Below, one piece after another: positions 1-6,515 of a DNA stretch of 6,598 nucleotides; position 1 is the stretch's first letter; every line of letters begins with the position of its first letter. Position numbers and translations under genes: made by a program. Source of the DNA: Oscillospiraceae bacterium (GTDB lineage: Bacteria > Bacillota > Clostridia > Oscillospirales > Ruminococcaceae); contig JAEDOB010000129.1 in the NCBI GenBank assembly GCA_016302225.1, forward strand, positions 1 to 6,598, in the 5' to 3' direction. A model generated the notes under the pieces. That model was given only the letters and a program-made list of their open reading frames with translations, was not told where the DNA came from and did not search any database.

Positions 1-436
1 CACGCTGATTTGAGCTGCCCTTCCAGTGAAGCTTCTTGTCAAACAGCGCCTGTTCAAAGCGTCCGTCCACCAGCACATCAACATATTTCAGAAAAGGAAG
101 GTCGAAAATATCCTCCCAGATATAGCCCGTATAAAGCCAGATGGTCTTATTAGGAAATTCCGCAGCGCACCTTTTCACCAGCCTGCGAACCTCGGCACGG
201 TTTCCCTCAAAAAGCGGGTCGCCGCCGCTAAAGGTTATCCCCGAAATATAAGGCTTGGACAGCTTCTCGAAAAGCTCATTTTCCGCCGCTTCATCGAAAG
301 GCAGTCCGCCGTTTTCGTCCCAGGTGATGGGGTTCTGACAGCCCTTGCAGTGATGGCTGCACCCCGCCACCCAAAGCACCGTCCTCAGCCCGTCACCGTT
401 TAACATATCGTCCGTTGTTATATTGTGATAATTCAT
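1..436 (-). CDS. nrdG: Anaerobic ribonucleotide reductase activating protein NrdG (radical SAM), 3' end cut by window edge
   Basis: This is the activase of class III ribonucleotide reductase. It binds a 4Fe-4S cluster and S-adenosylmethionine and generates the glycyl radical on NrdD. Translating the minus strand from the ATG at 436 gives 145 codons with no stop before the left edge. The radical SAM cysteines are in CSHHCKGC (Cys26, Cys30, Cys33), spaced CxxxCxxC as in NrdG. SGGDPL (residues 70-75) matches the SAM-contacting GGE/GGD motif. YTGY near 102-105, VLVDGRFE near 121-128 and KGSSNQR at 139-145 are also typical of the family. NrdG proteins are usually about 155-180 residues, so only a short C-terminal piece should be missing. 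The start lies 24 nt after the nrdD stop with only a weak AGG 8 nt upstream, so translation may be coupled to nrdD. The identification is firm. Confidence 0.95.
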   Translation of the reverse strand, partial: MNYHNITTDDMLNGDGLRTVLWVAGCSHHCKGCQNPITWDENGGLPFDEAAENELFEKLSKPYISGITFSGGDPLFEGNRAEVRRLVKRCAAEFPNKTIWLYTGYIWEDIFDLPFLKYVDVLVDGRFEQALFDKKLHWKGSSNQR

Positions 437-460
437 TAATGATACCTGCCCGATTTAATT

Positions 461-2581
461 TTACATGCTCTTTCTCTCGGCAATTTCCGCCATTTTTGCG
501 GCATTTAGCCTTGTATCTCCCTTTACTCTCGAATAGGAAAGATAGCCGTTCATTCGCTCTATCTTGGTGAGATTTTTGCTGCCGCACTTGGGACAAACGT
601 CCATTTCCAGCTCCTGATGACCGCAGTCATCGCAGTATGCAAGCGAAAGATTAACGCCCTCATAGAAGCCCATATCCATAGCACGTCTGATAAGAGTTTT
701 CACCGCATCAAGATTATAGTCGATGGGATATTTTACGTACTGGATCTTTCCGCCGTTCATCAGGTCCCAGAAACGCTTTTCAAGGTCCTGCTTGCGGATA
801 GGAGAAATGTCCTCAGTAACATGGCAATGGAAGCTGTTGGAAACATATTCCCTGTCGGAAACATTCTCGATAATGCCGTATTTCTTACGGAACTGCTGAA
901 CCTGCAGACCGCAAAGGCTTTCTGCGGGAGTGCCGTAAAGAGCGTACAGATTGCCGTCCTCCTCCTTGAACTCGTTCACCTTTTCGTTAATGTGACGCAT
1001 AACCTCAAGGGCGAACTCTCCGTCCTCGGCAATGGACTTCTTGTTGTAAAGCTGCTGCAGCTCGTTAAGCGCAGTAATTCCGAAGGACGCCGTAGCCGAT
1101 TTGAGCAGCGGCTTTATCTTGTCGTGAATACCCAGATGACCGCCTAAGAAACCGCCCTCGCAGTATGCCAACGGGTTTGTGGAGGCTCTCATTTCGCCCA
1201 GATAATCATATGTCCTGATATGAAGCTGTCTGATAAGCTCCAGATAATAGTCAAGGACTTCGTAGAAATCTCTGCTTTCCTTCCTTGCCTTTGCAAGTAT
1301 CATAGGCAGATGCAGACTTACCGCACCGATGTTGAAGCGTCCCACAAAAATGGGCTTGTCGTCCTCATCGGCAGGCTTCATACCGCCCCTCTCGTACCAC
1401 GGAGAAAGGAACGCTCTGCAGCCCATAGGACTGACGATCCTGCCGTAACGCTTGTACATATCCGCAACATAGCCCTCACCCGTAAGGCTGAGCCAGTCGG
1501 GGTACATGGTCTTTGCGGAACACTCAACGGCAGCCTCGAAAACGTCCGCCATAGGCTTGCCCTCGCCGTGAAGATTTTCGTCGTAAAGGAAAACTATCTT
1601 CGGGAAAAGCACGGGCTTCTTGCAGCTTGCCTTGCCCTGTCCGCCCTTTCTGACTTTAAGCATGGAAATGGTCGCAAGCCTTGCAAAACGTCCCTGAGCA
1701 ACGCCCAGCGTCATAGTGATAAAGGGATAGTCACCTCGGCTTGAAGCAACGGTGTTGAACTTGTACTCCCAGCCCTGGAAGCCCTGCTCGAAATCACGGG
1801 TAATGTCCTTCATAGCCTCGGCTTCTGCGACCTCGTCGGAAAGTCCCATTTCCTTGTAACGCTCGGTCTTTGCGGCATAGCTTTTTTCGGCATAGGGTTC
1901 AAGTATCTCGTCAACACAGGGAACGGTAAATCCGCCGTACTGCTGACTTGCCGCAGACAGCACAATATCTCCGATAACATCAAAAGCAACGTCCAGCGAC
2001 TTAGGCTCGTTATACCAGATATTGCCCATCTCAAAGCCGCCGCTGAGAACGGTTTTCACGTCAAACAGGCAGCAGTTCATCGTGTCACGTCTTGCGGACA
2101 TATCGTGGATATAGATATAACCGTCACGGCACGCCTGAATTTCCTCGGTAGTAAGGAAAAACTTCTGATAAAGCTCCTTGTTCAGCTGATTGAAGATAAG
2201 GCTTCTCTTTGTGGAAACAAGTGCGGAATCGGAGTTGGAATTTTCCTTGTCGCCGATATACATAATGGACTGGCTTTTCTGATAAACCTCGTCCAGCATA
2301 TGAACGAAATCCTGCTTATAGTTACGGTAATCCCTGTAAGATTTTGCCACAACGGGATTTACTCTGTCGAGAGCACTTTCAACAATATTGTGCATCTCCC
2401 AGATAGCGACCTCGTCCTTGTTCATGGCCTCTACCCTCTCGGTCACGAAGCTGCAGATAAAATCAATATCGTCCTCGGTAAATTTTATCAGTGCCCGATT
2501 GGCAGATTTGTTGACGGCAACCACAACCTTTTGTATGTTAAATTCTTCCTTAGTGCCGTCTTTCTTGATAATCCTAATCAA
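461..2581 (-). CDS. nrdD: Anaerobic (class III) ribonucleoside-triphosphate reductase NrdD
   Basis: NrdD reduces ribonucleotides to deoxyribonucleotides in the cytoplasm without oxygen, using a glycyl radical installed by NrdG. The protein has 706 residues, normal for the family. Residues 1 to about 92 form an ATP-cone allosteric domain (it opens MIRIIKKDGT). The catalytic barrel follows, with MNCCLFD (Cys170/Cys171) and MGCRAFL (Cys388, the likely thiyl-radical cysteine of the finger loop). The C-terminus has four zinc-site cysteines (Cys650, Cys653, Cys663, Cys666) and the glycyl radical motif RMNGYLS with Gly679. The start is a TTG: an in-frame TGA lies just upstream, no ATG or GTG is available between it and the conserved N-terminus, and AAAGGA sits 9 nt before the TTG. 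Its own promoter and NrdR boxes precede it, and nrdG follows after 24 nt. The cysteine roles are assigned by family analogy. Confidence 0.97.
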   Translation of the reverse strand: MIRIIKKDGTKEEFNIQKVVVAVNKSANRALIKFTEDDIDFICSFVTERVEAMNKDEVAIWEMHNIVESALDRVNPVVAKSYRDYRNYKQDFVHMLDEVYQKSQSIMYIGDKENSNSDSALVSTKRSLIFNQLNKELYQKFFLTTEEIQACRDGYIYIHDMSARRDTMNCCLFDVKTVLSGGFEMGNIWYNEPKSLDVAFDVIGDIVLSAASQQYGGFTVPCVDEILEPYAEKSYAAKTERYKEMGLSDEVAEAEAMKDITRDFEQGFQGWEYKFNTVASSRGDYPFITMTLGVAQGRFARLATISMLKVRKGGQGKASCKKPVLFPKIVFLYDENLHGEGKPMADVFEAAVECSAKTMYPDWLSLTGEGYVADMYKRYGRIVSPMGCRAFLSPWYERGGMKPADEDDKPIFVGRFNIGAVSLHLPMILAKARKESRDFYEVLDYYLELIRQLHIRTYDYLGEMRASTNPLAYCEGGFLGGHLGIHDKIKPLLKSATASFGITALNELQQLYNKKSIAEDGEFALEVMRHINEKVNEFKEEDGNLYALYGTPAESLCGLQVQQFRKKYGIIENVSDREYVSNSFHCHVTEDISPIRKQDLEKRFWDLMNGGKIQYVKYPIDYNLDAVKTLIRRAMDMGFYEGVNLSLAYCDDCGHQELEMDVCPKCGSKNLTKIERMNGYLSYSRVKGDTRLNAAKMAEIAERKSM

Positions 2582-2590
2582 ACGATCAAA

Positions 2591-2596
2591 TCCTTT
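2591..2596 (-). promoter_or_regulatory. Ribosome binding site that fixes the TTG start of nrdD
   Basis: The minus strand reads AAAGGA, then 9 nt, then TTG. An in-frame TGA a few codons upstream excludes a longer protein, and the residues after the TTG match the usual start of the ATP-cone. The site therefore settles the start codon. Confidence 0.8.
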
Positions 2597-2604
2597 CGAA
2601 TGTC

Positions 2605-2622
2605 ACCACTATATATTGTGGT
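2605..2622 (-). promoter_or_regulatory. NrdR box (near-perfect palindrome) upstream of nrdD
   Basis: The plus strand reads ACCACTATATATTGTGGT, which is palindromic at 16 of 18 positions. It closely fits the published NrdR-box pattern (about acaCwAtATaTwGtgt), bound by the ATP/dATP-sensing repressor NrdR in front of ribonucleotide reductase operons. It lies 8 nt upstream of the nrdD ribosome binding site. From the best promoter it would fall inside the 5' leader. The regulator gene itself is not in this window. Confidence 0.85.
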
Positions 2623-2636
2623 CGGCGAAAACTCAT

Positions 2637-2652
2637 AAACAACATCGTGTAT
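2637..2652 (-). promoter_or_regulatory. Candidate second, degenerate NrdR box
   Basis: The plus strand reads AAACAACATCGTGTAT, matching about 11 of 16 positions of the NrdR-box consensus. Its centre is 31 bp from the centre of the strong box, which is the three-helical-turn spacing known for tandem NrdR boxes. It covers the predicted transcription start just downstream of the -10 element. On sequence alone the match is modest; the spacing is what makes it credible. Confidence 0.5.
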
Positions 2653-2654
2653 TA

Positions 2655-2683
2655 ATCATACCATACAAACCGACAAAAAGCAA
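2655..2683 (-). promoter_or_regulatory. Predicted nrdDG promoter (extended -10)
   Basis: On the minus strand a -35-like TTGCTT (2683-2678; 3 of 6 consensus) is followed by 17 bp and TATGAT (2660-2655; 5 of 6). TGG directly before the hexamer makes an extended -10. Transcription would start near 2648, giving a leader of about 65 nt that contains the strong NrdR box. This is a sequence-based prediction; a weaker promoter nearer the box cannot be excluded. Confidence 0.6.
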
Positions 2684-2722
2684 CTGTGGATTTTACCATA
2701 AAGCCGTCAAAATATTTGGTGG

Positions 2723-2764
2723 GTTTGCCTATTTACAAATCGGGTTTTACTGTTACAGGCAAAC
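2723..2764 (-). repeat. Inverted repeat directly after the cdd stop codon
   Basis: GTTTGCCT and AGGCAAAC (plus-strand 2723-2730 and 2757-2764) form a perfect 8-bp stem around a 26-nt loop. The arm begins at the base next to the cdd TGA. No run of U follows in the cdd transcript, so it is not a standard intrinsic terminator. It could stabilise the mRNA end, weaken read-through into nrdD, or be chance. Confidence 0.4.
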
Positions 2765-3157
2765 TCAGGTCATATCCGAGCCGCCGAAGCTGTCGGGGAA
2801 AAGCTCCTCCAATTCGGCAGTCAGTATGCCCTTTTCATCGTCGTAAAGTATTACGGTAATGCCCGGCGCAAACTCGGAAAGCACCTGTCTGCATATGCCG
2901 CAGGGGTATGTGTATTTTCCCGAGCTGCTGACAATAGCAATCGCCAGAAACTCACGGCAGCCCTCGGAAACCGCCTTGTACACCGCAGTTCTCTCGGCGC
3001 AGTTGGTGGCACCGTAGGACGCATTTTCCACGTTGCAGCCCGTGAAAACTCTGCCGTCCCGTCCCAGAAGGGCAGCTCCCACAAGGAATTTTGAATAGGG
3101 CGCATAGGCATATTTCAGCATCTCCTGCGCCGCTTTTACCAGTTCCGTATCGGTCAT
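2765..3157 (-). CDS. cdd: Cytidine deaminase
   Basis: This cytoplasmic zinc enzyme of pyrimidine salvage deaminates cytidine and deoxycytidine to uridine and deoxyuridine. The 130-residue length fits the small homotetrameric form. The substrate-binding motif NVENAS is at residues 42-47. The zinc and catalytic motifs are NCAERTA (Cys53, with the proton-shuttling Glu55) and PCGICRQ (Cys86, Cys89), giving the three-cysteine zinc site of this class. The N-terminal AYAPYSKFLVGAAL is also typical. The ATG is set by a perfect GGAGG 7 nt upstream. The acetyltransferase gene ends 15 nt before this start, so cdd is probably the last gene of the upstream cluster. All expected residues are present. Confidence 0.97.
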   Translation of the reverse strand: MTDTELVKAAQEMLKYAYAPYSKFLVGAALLGRDGRVFTGCNVENASYGATNCAERTAVYKAVSEGCREFLAIAIVSSSGKYTYPCGICRQVLSEFAPGITVILYDDEKGILTAELEELFPDSFGGSDMT

Positions 3158-3172
3158 TATTATTCCTCCGTT

Positions 3173-3976
3173 CTATATTATTTTTCGTCCGAAATGATAC
3201 CTCATAAACGTACGGCAGCCAATTTTCGCATACCATTTTTCCAGATGGGTATAGTGAACGAACAGCCTTGTGCAGCCGCTCTTTTTAAGCTCCGTACAGG
3301 CGTGTGCAGCCATAGCAAGACCTATCCCCCTACGCCTTGCAGCGGGAACAGTTCCCACACAGCCGATAGAACCCACCTTCTGTCCCTCGCCGCCAAGAAT
3401 GCACAAAGCGTCATAGTCCACAATGATAAATCCCACGGGAACGCCATTTTCAAAAGCACAGAAAACAGGCTCGTCATTCCCGAAATACTGCTCCCAATCC
3501 TCGTCAACAGAACGCACGGCAGCATACAGCGGCTCCCTGTCACCCGAATAAAATCCAAAGCTTATCCCCTCGGGATAGATGGGAATTTTCAATTTGCAAA
3601 TGTCAAAATCCGCAAGATCAAGCGTCATTTCCGCACAGCCACCACCCAAAGTATAGCCCATTTTTCCGAAAAAACCTGCACTTTCTTCCGTTGCACCGAT
3701 AAACAGCACCGAGTCAAAGCCGCCGAGGACTGCTTCGGAATGTCCGTCTTCGGAAATGACCCGCTCACAGTCTGCAAGCAGCTTTCTTCCAATCCCCTGC
3801 CCTTGATATTCGGGAGAAACGCAGATAAGCCGAATGCCGTTTCCAACCACCGCCGCAAAGCCCTTTTCGCCCTCCGAAATTATCTCCGCATTTCCGAGAG
3901 ATGCTTTCAGCTGTTCAAATGTCAACTTGATATTTGGAAAGCATTTTCGGAATATATTATAATGTGTAATGTCCAA
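3173..3976 (-). CDS. Two-domain GNAT-family N-acetyltransferase, substrate unknown
   Basis: GNAT enzymes transfer an acyl group from acyl-CoA to an amine. From the chosen TTG start the protein has 267 residues and shows two GNAT-like halves. The first has the acetyl-CoA loop motif ICVSPEYQGQGIGRKLL, with QGQGIG at about 58-63. The second has GCVGTVPAARRRGIGLAMA, with RRRGIG at about 214-219. Both fit the Q/RxxGxG/A pyrophosphate-binding pattern, and no signal peptide or membrane segment is visible. The TTG at 3976 lies 4 nt after the ispE stop, with AAAGG 8 nt upstream. An ATG at 4060 is also in frame, but it would add a basic, low-complexity N-terminus deep inside ispE, so I reject it. The substrate cannot be told; neighbours suggest only co-transcription. 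Confidence 0.85.
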   Translation of the reverse strand: MDITHYNIFRKCFPNIKLTFEQLKASLGNAEIISEGEKGFAAVVGNGIRLICVSPEYQGQGIGRKLLADCERVISEDGHSEAVLGGFDSVLFIGATEESAGFFGKMGYTLGGGCAEMTLDLADFDICKLKIPIYPEGISFGFYSGDREPLYAAVRSVDEDWEQYFGNDEPVFCAFENGVPVGFIIVDYDALCILGGEGQKVGSIGCVGTVPAARRRGIGLAMAAHACTELKKSGCTRLFVHYTHLEKWYAKIGCRTFMRYHFGRKII

Positions 3977-3980
3977 AAAA

Positions 3981-4844
3981 TCACCCTTTCGCCTTGCAGA
4001 CCTCCGCAAAGAAGCCGTTTTTTCTAAGTTTGGAACAAAACTTTTCCGCATTGTCAGCATTTTTGAAAATACCGAAAACCGCCGAACCCGAACCGCTCAT
4101 ACAAGCCGCTTCTGCACCGAAGTCCAGCATTTTTTCCTTTAGACTGCGTATCTCGTCCAATGCCGTGACCTGCTCAAAGCGGTTGAAGCACAGAGAGGAA
4201 TAGTCCCCTTTATGGTACAGTTCCAAAATCTCGTCAGCCCGATTTTCCGCAAAGCCCACACGGTCAATTTCCCGAAAAGCCGCCGCCGTGGATATGCCGC
4301 AGCCGCCCTTTGCAATAAGGATAGCAAGCCCCTCGTCCATAGACGGAACAGCTTTCATCTTCTCGCCTATGCCGTGACAAATAGCCGCACCGCCGTGCAG
4401 ACAGAAGGGCACGTCCGCACCGAGAGAAAGCGCAATATCATACAGCAGCTGTTCGTCAAACGGCTTTCCGTGAAGCTCATAAAGCCCCCGCAAAACCGCC
4501 GCAGCATCGGCACTTCCGCCCCCAAGTCCCGCCTGTGACGGGATATTTTTCGTCAGACGTATCTCCGCTCCCGTAAACAGCTCGGGAGCATTTTCATAAA
4601 ACCGTTTTGCCGCCTTATATGCGATATTCCGTTCATCACAGGGAATATCTCCCGAAAAATCATTATCCGCATATAAAACGATTTCCCCGTTGTTACGCAG
4701 GGAAATCGACAGATCATCGCAGAGGGAAACCGTCTGCATTATTGTTTCGAGCAGGTGGTAGCCGTCGCCCCGCCTGCCCGTAATATCCAGATAAAGATTG
4801 ATCTTGGCGTACGCTTTTACGCTAATATCACTTCTTAATTTCAT
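3981..4844 (-). CDS. ispE: 4-diphosphocytidyl-2-C-methyl-D-erythritol kinase IspE
   Basis: IspE phosphorylates the 2-hydroxyl of CDP-methylerythritol with ATP, a middle step of the MEP route to isopentenyl diphosphate. It belongs to the GHMP kinase family. The 287 residues match the usual length of about 283-290. AYAKINLYL holds the conserved Lys14, GDGYHLLETIMQ follows, the glycine-rich ATP loop is GLGGGSADAAA (from about 106), GADVPF carries the likely catalytic Asp144, and SGSGSAVFG (about 250-258) is the third GHMP motif. The ATG at 4844 is chosen because AAGGAG lies 7 nt upstream; the alternative TTG at 4868 would add eight unlike residues. The start overlaps the aminotransferase end by 17 nt, suggesting translational coupling. 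Confidence 0.97.
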   Translation of the reverse strand: MKLRSDISVKAYAKINLYLDITGRRGDGYHLLETIMQTVSLCDDLSISLRNNGEIVLYADNDFSGDIPCDERNIAYKAAKRFYENAPELFTGAEIRLTKNIPSQAGLGGGSADAAAVLRGLYELHGKPFDEQLLYDIALSLGADVPFCLHGGAAICHGIGEKMKAVPSMDEGLAILIAKGGCGISTAAAFREIDRVGFAENRADEILELYHKGDYSSLCFNRFEQVTALDEIRSLKEKMLDFGAEAACMSGSGSAVFGIFKNADNAEKFCSKLRKNGFFAEVCKAKG

Positions 4845-6003
4845 TGAGAAACTCCTTGATTCGCTCAACAGCTTCCTTTAAATGCTTCAATGAGTACGCA
4901 TAGGAAATTCTGATAAATCCCTCGCCGCTCTCGCCGAACGCATTTCCGGGAACAACAGCCACCTTGTGCTCATAAAGCAGACGTTCGCAGAATTCCTCGC
5001 TGGAAAGCCCCGTAGACTTTATGGACGGGAACACATAGAACGCACCCTCAGGCTCAAAGCACTCCAGACCTATCTCATTAAGCGCATTCACAAGCCATCT
5101 GCGGCGGATATTGTACTCGTTTGTCATCTTCTTTACCTCGTCATCACAGCTGCGAAGCGCTTCAACAGCAGCATACTGCGACACGGTGGGCGAACACATA
5201 ATTGCATACTGATGAACCTTCAGCATCTGCGCAATAAGGGGCGCAGGTCCTGCCAGATAGCCCATTCTCCAGCCGGTCATAGCGTAAGCCTTGGAGAAGC
5301 CGTTTACCAGCAGAGTTCTCTCCTGCATACCCGGCAGCGAAGCAATTGAGCAGTGGGGTTCACCCGTGTATGTAAGCTCGGCATATATCTCGTCGGACAG
5401 CACGATAATATTTGTATCCCTAAGAACCTCGGCAATTTCCTCCAGGTCGGATTTTGTCATAACTCCGCCTGTGGGATTGTTGGGGAACGGCAGGATAAGC
5501 AGCTTGGTCTTGTCGGTTATCTTTTCGCGGAGAGCCTTGGCAGTCAGCTTGAATTTGTCCTCCACCTTAGTTTCAATGGGAACAGCAACGCCGCCTGTCA
5601 GCTCAACGATAGGAGCATAGCAGACAAAGCTGGGTTCAACCACCAGCACCTCGTCCCCCGGGTCGATAAGGGAACGAATGCCCAGGTCGATAGCCTCGGA
5701 GCCGCCGACGGTAATGATTATTTCATGAGCGGGGTCGTAGGTAATGCCCTGAGTTCTGTTCAGATAATTTGCGACTTCCGTACGCAGCTCGATAAGTCCG
5801 GGGTTCGCCGTGTAAACGGTCTTGCCCTTTTCCAGAGCGGTGATGGCGGTCTTTCTGATAGCCCAAGGCGTCTGGAAATCGGGTTCGCCGACGCCGAGAG
5901 AGATAACACCCTCCATCATTGCCGCAACATCAAAAAACTTTCTGATGCCCGAGGGCTTGAGCTTTGCGCATTTTTTGGAGATCAGTTTTTCATAGTCCAT
6001 CAT
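4828..6003 (-). CDS. PLP-dependent class I/II aminotransferase, PatA/aspartate aminotransferase-like
   Basis: This fold-type I PLP enzyme moves amino groups between amino acids and 2-oxo acids. The 391 residues are full length. SGIRKFFD is at 18-25, GVGEPDFQTP at 37-46, PNNPTG at 174-179 (Asn176), SDEIY at 203-207 (Asp204 to the pyridine nitrogen, Tyr207 to PLP), NGFSKAYAMTGWRMGY at 234-249 (Schiff-base Lys238, phosphate-binding Arg246), and FIRIS at 363-367 with substrate-carboxylate Arg365. From memory the protein resembles Bacillus subtilis PatA along its length, but related enzymes accept aspartate, aromatic and other amino acids, so I assign no symbol. The ATG at 6003 overlaps the regulator stop as ATGA; the adjacent ATG at 6000 is an alternative. 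Pairing with an Lrp-type gene suggests control by an amino acid. Confidence 0.93.
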   Translation of the reverse strand: MMDYEKLISKKCAKLKPSGIRKFFDVAAMMEGVISLGVGEPDFQTPWAIRKTAITALEKGKTVYTANPGLIELRTEVANYLNRTQGITYDPAHEIIITVGGSEAIDLGIRSLIDPGDEVLVVEPSFVCYAPIVELTGGVAVPIETKVEDKFKLTAKALREKITDKTKLLILPFPNNPTGGVMTKSDLEEIAEVLRDTNIIVLSDEIYAELTYTGEPHCSIASLPGMQERTLLVNGFSKAYAMTGWRMGYLAGPAPLIAQMLKVHQYAIMCSPTVSQYAAVEALRSCDDEVKKMTNEYNIRRRWLVNALNEIGLECFEPEGAFYVFPSIKSTGLSSEEFCERLLYEHKVAVVPGNAFGESGEGFIRISYAYSLKHLKEAVERIKEFLNEIKK

Positions 6004-6479
6004 GGAGCAACTAAGCTCCTTTCGTCGGAAGCCTCGTCCTCTATCATAATTCCTTTTTCCTTGTAGCGTTTCAGGATAAAATGAGTTGCTGTGGACAGAA
6101 CGCCGTCAATGGTCGACAATCTCTGAGCAACGAACATAGCTATTTCCTTGTAATTTTTTCCGCTGATGGTAACGCCTAAGTCGTACGCACCCGACATAAG
6201 GGAAACCGCTTCAACGTCCTCCAGACGTGCGATCTTTGAAGCAAGCTCGTCAAAGCCGTAGTCTGCCTTGGGGGTGACCTTCAGTTCAATATATGCGGTA
6301 ACGGCGTTATTATCGGCAAGCTCTTCGTTGACGATAACGCTGTAACCCTTGATAATTCCTCGTTTTTCATAATCGGCTATACGGGCGGCGACGTCCTGCT
6401 CGGTCGTTCCGAGCATAGTTGCCAGCTCTCCGTTGGAAAGACGGGCGTTTTGTTTCAGAAGCTTAAGCAAAGAATCCAT
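6000..6479 (-). CDS. Lrp/AsnC-family transcriptional regulator
   Basis: Members of this family bind DNA as dimers or octamers and sense amino acids. The 159 residues show an N-terminal winged helix-turn-helix (about 1-50; LSNGELATMLGTTEQDV then IADYEKRGIIKGY, close to the family's LExxGxIxGY). A C-terminal RAM/AsnC ligand-binding domain follows (about 60-140), including the usual GAYDLGV segment at 97-103. The ATG at 6479 has GGAAAGG upstream with 9 nt between AGG and start. It is the first gene after a strong promoter and overlaps the aminotransferase by 4 nt. The likely role is autoregulation and control of the aminotransferase; the effector cannot be read from sequence. A 15- to 20-residue acidic tail (EDEASDE) follows the conserved domain. 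Confidence 0.93.
   Translation of the reverse strand: MDSLLKLLKQNARLSNGELATMLGTTEQDVAARIADYEKRGIIKGYSVIVNEELADNNAVTAYIELKVTPKADYGFDELASKIARLEDVEAVSLMSGAYDLGVTISGKNYKEIAMFVAQRLSTIDGVLSTATHFILKRYKEKGIMIEDEASDERSLVAP
6004..6019 (-). promoter_or_regulatory. Hairpin that can hide the aminotransferase ribosome binding site
   Basis: In the transcript GGAGC, a 6-nt loop and GCUCC pair directly before the aminotransferase AUG. The GGAG in the stem is also the best Shine-Dalgarno, 12 nt before AUG. These bases are the last codons of the regulator gene, so a ribosome finishing that gene would melt the stem. This suggests coupled translation and is inferred from sequence alone. Confidence 0.4.
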
Positions 6480-6494
6480 ATGAATCAGCCTTTC

Positions 6495-6515
6495 CGACAG
6501 CCTGACGGGCTGCCA
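6495..6515 (-). promoter_or_regulatory. Leader hairpin abutting the regulator ribosome binding site
   Basis: The transcript can form an 8-bp stem with two G-U pairs and a 5-nt loop; its core is CAGCC, CGUCA, GGCUG. It ends at the first G of GGAAAGG, the ribosome binding site. A second GGCUG at 6490-6486 could compete for the same CAGCC arm and would cover part of that site. No U-run follows, so it is not a terminator. Confidence 0.4.

Noticed and set aside
393..596. Small minus-strand frame of 67 codons over the nrdD/nrdG junction
   Set aside because: It runs in another frame through the zinc-site and glycyl-radical codons of nrdD and into nrdG, and has no conserved feature.
2601..2643. Alternative nrdD promoter with TTGTTT and an AT-rich -10 inside the NrdR box
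   Set aside because: The hexamers with acceptable spacing match poorly (for example CAATAT at 18 bp), while the extended -10 at 2655-2660 is clearly better. It is kept only as a possibility.
2684..2764. Riboswitch or small RNA between cdd and the nrdD promoter
   Set aside because: I recognise no conserved riboswitch core, and the only structure is a simple stem that falls upstream of the nrdD transcription start.
3194..4027. Long plus-strand open frame (277 codons) opposite the acetyltransferase and the end of ispE
   Set aside because: It lies fully antisense to well-supported genes, has no recognisable motif and no good ribosome binding site; GC-rich third positions on the minus strand explain the open frame.
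3977..4060. Upstream in-frame ATG extending the acetyltransferase by 28 residues
   Set aside because: It would overlap ispE by 80 nt and add a basic, non-conserved leader. The TTG at 3976 has a well-spaced AAAGG and normal operon spacing.
4845..4868. Upstream TTG start for ispE
   Set aside because: The ATG at 4844 has a strong AAGGAG 7 nt upstream and begins where IspE proteins usually begin.
5353..6066. Plus-strand open frame of 237 codons opposite the aminotransferase
   Set aside because: It is antisense to an enzyme with all catalytic motifs intact; its translation shows no family features.
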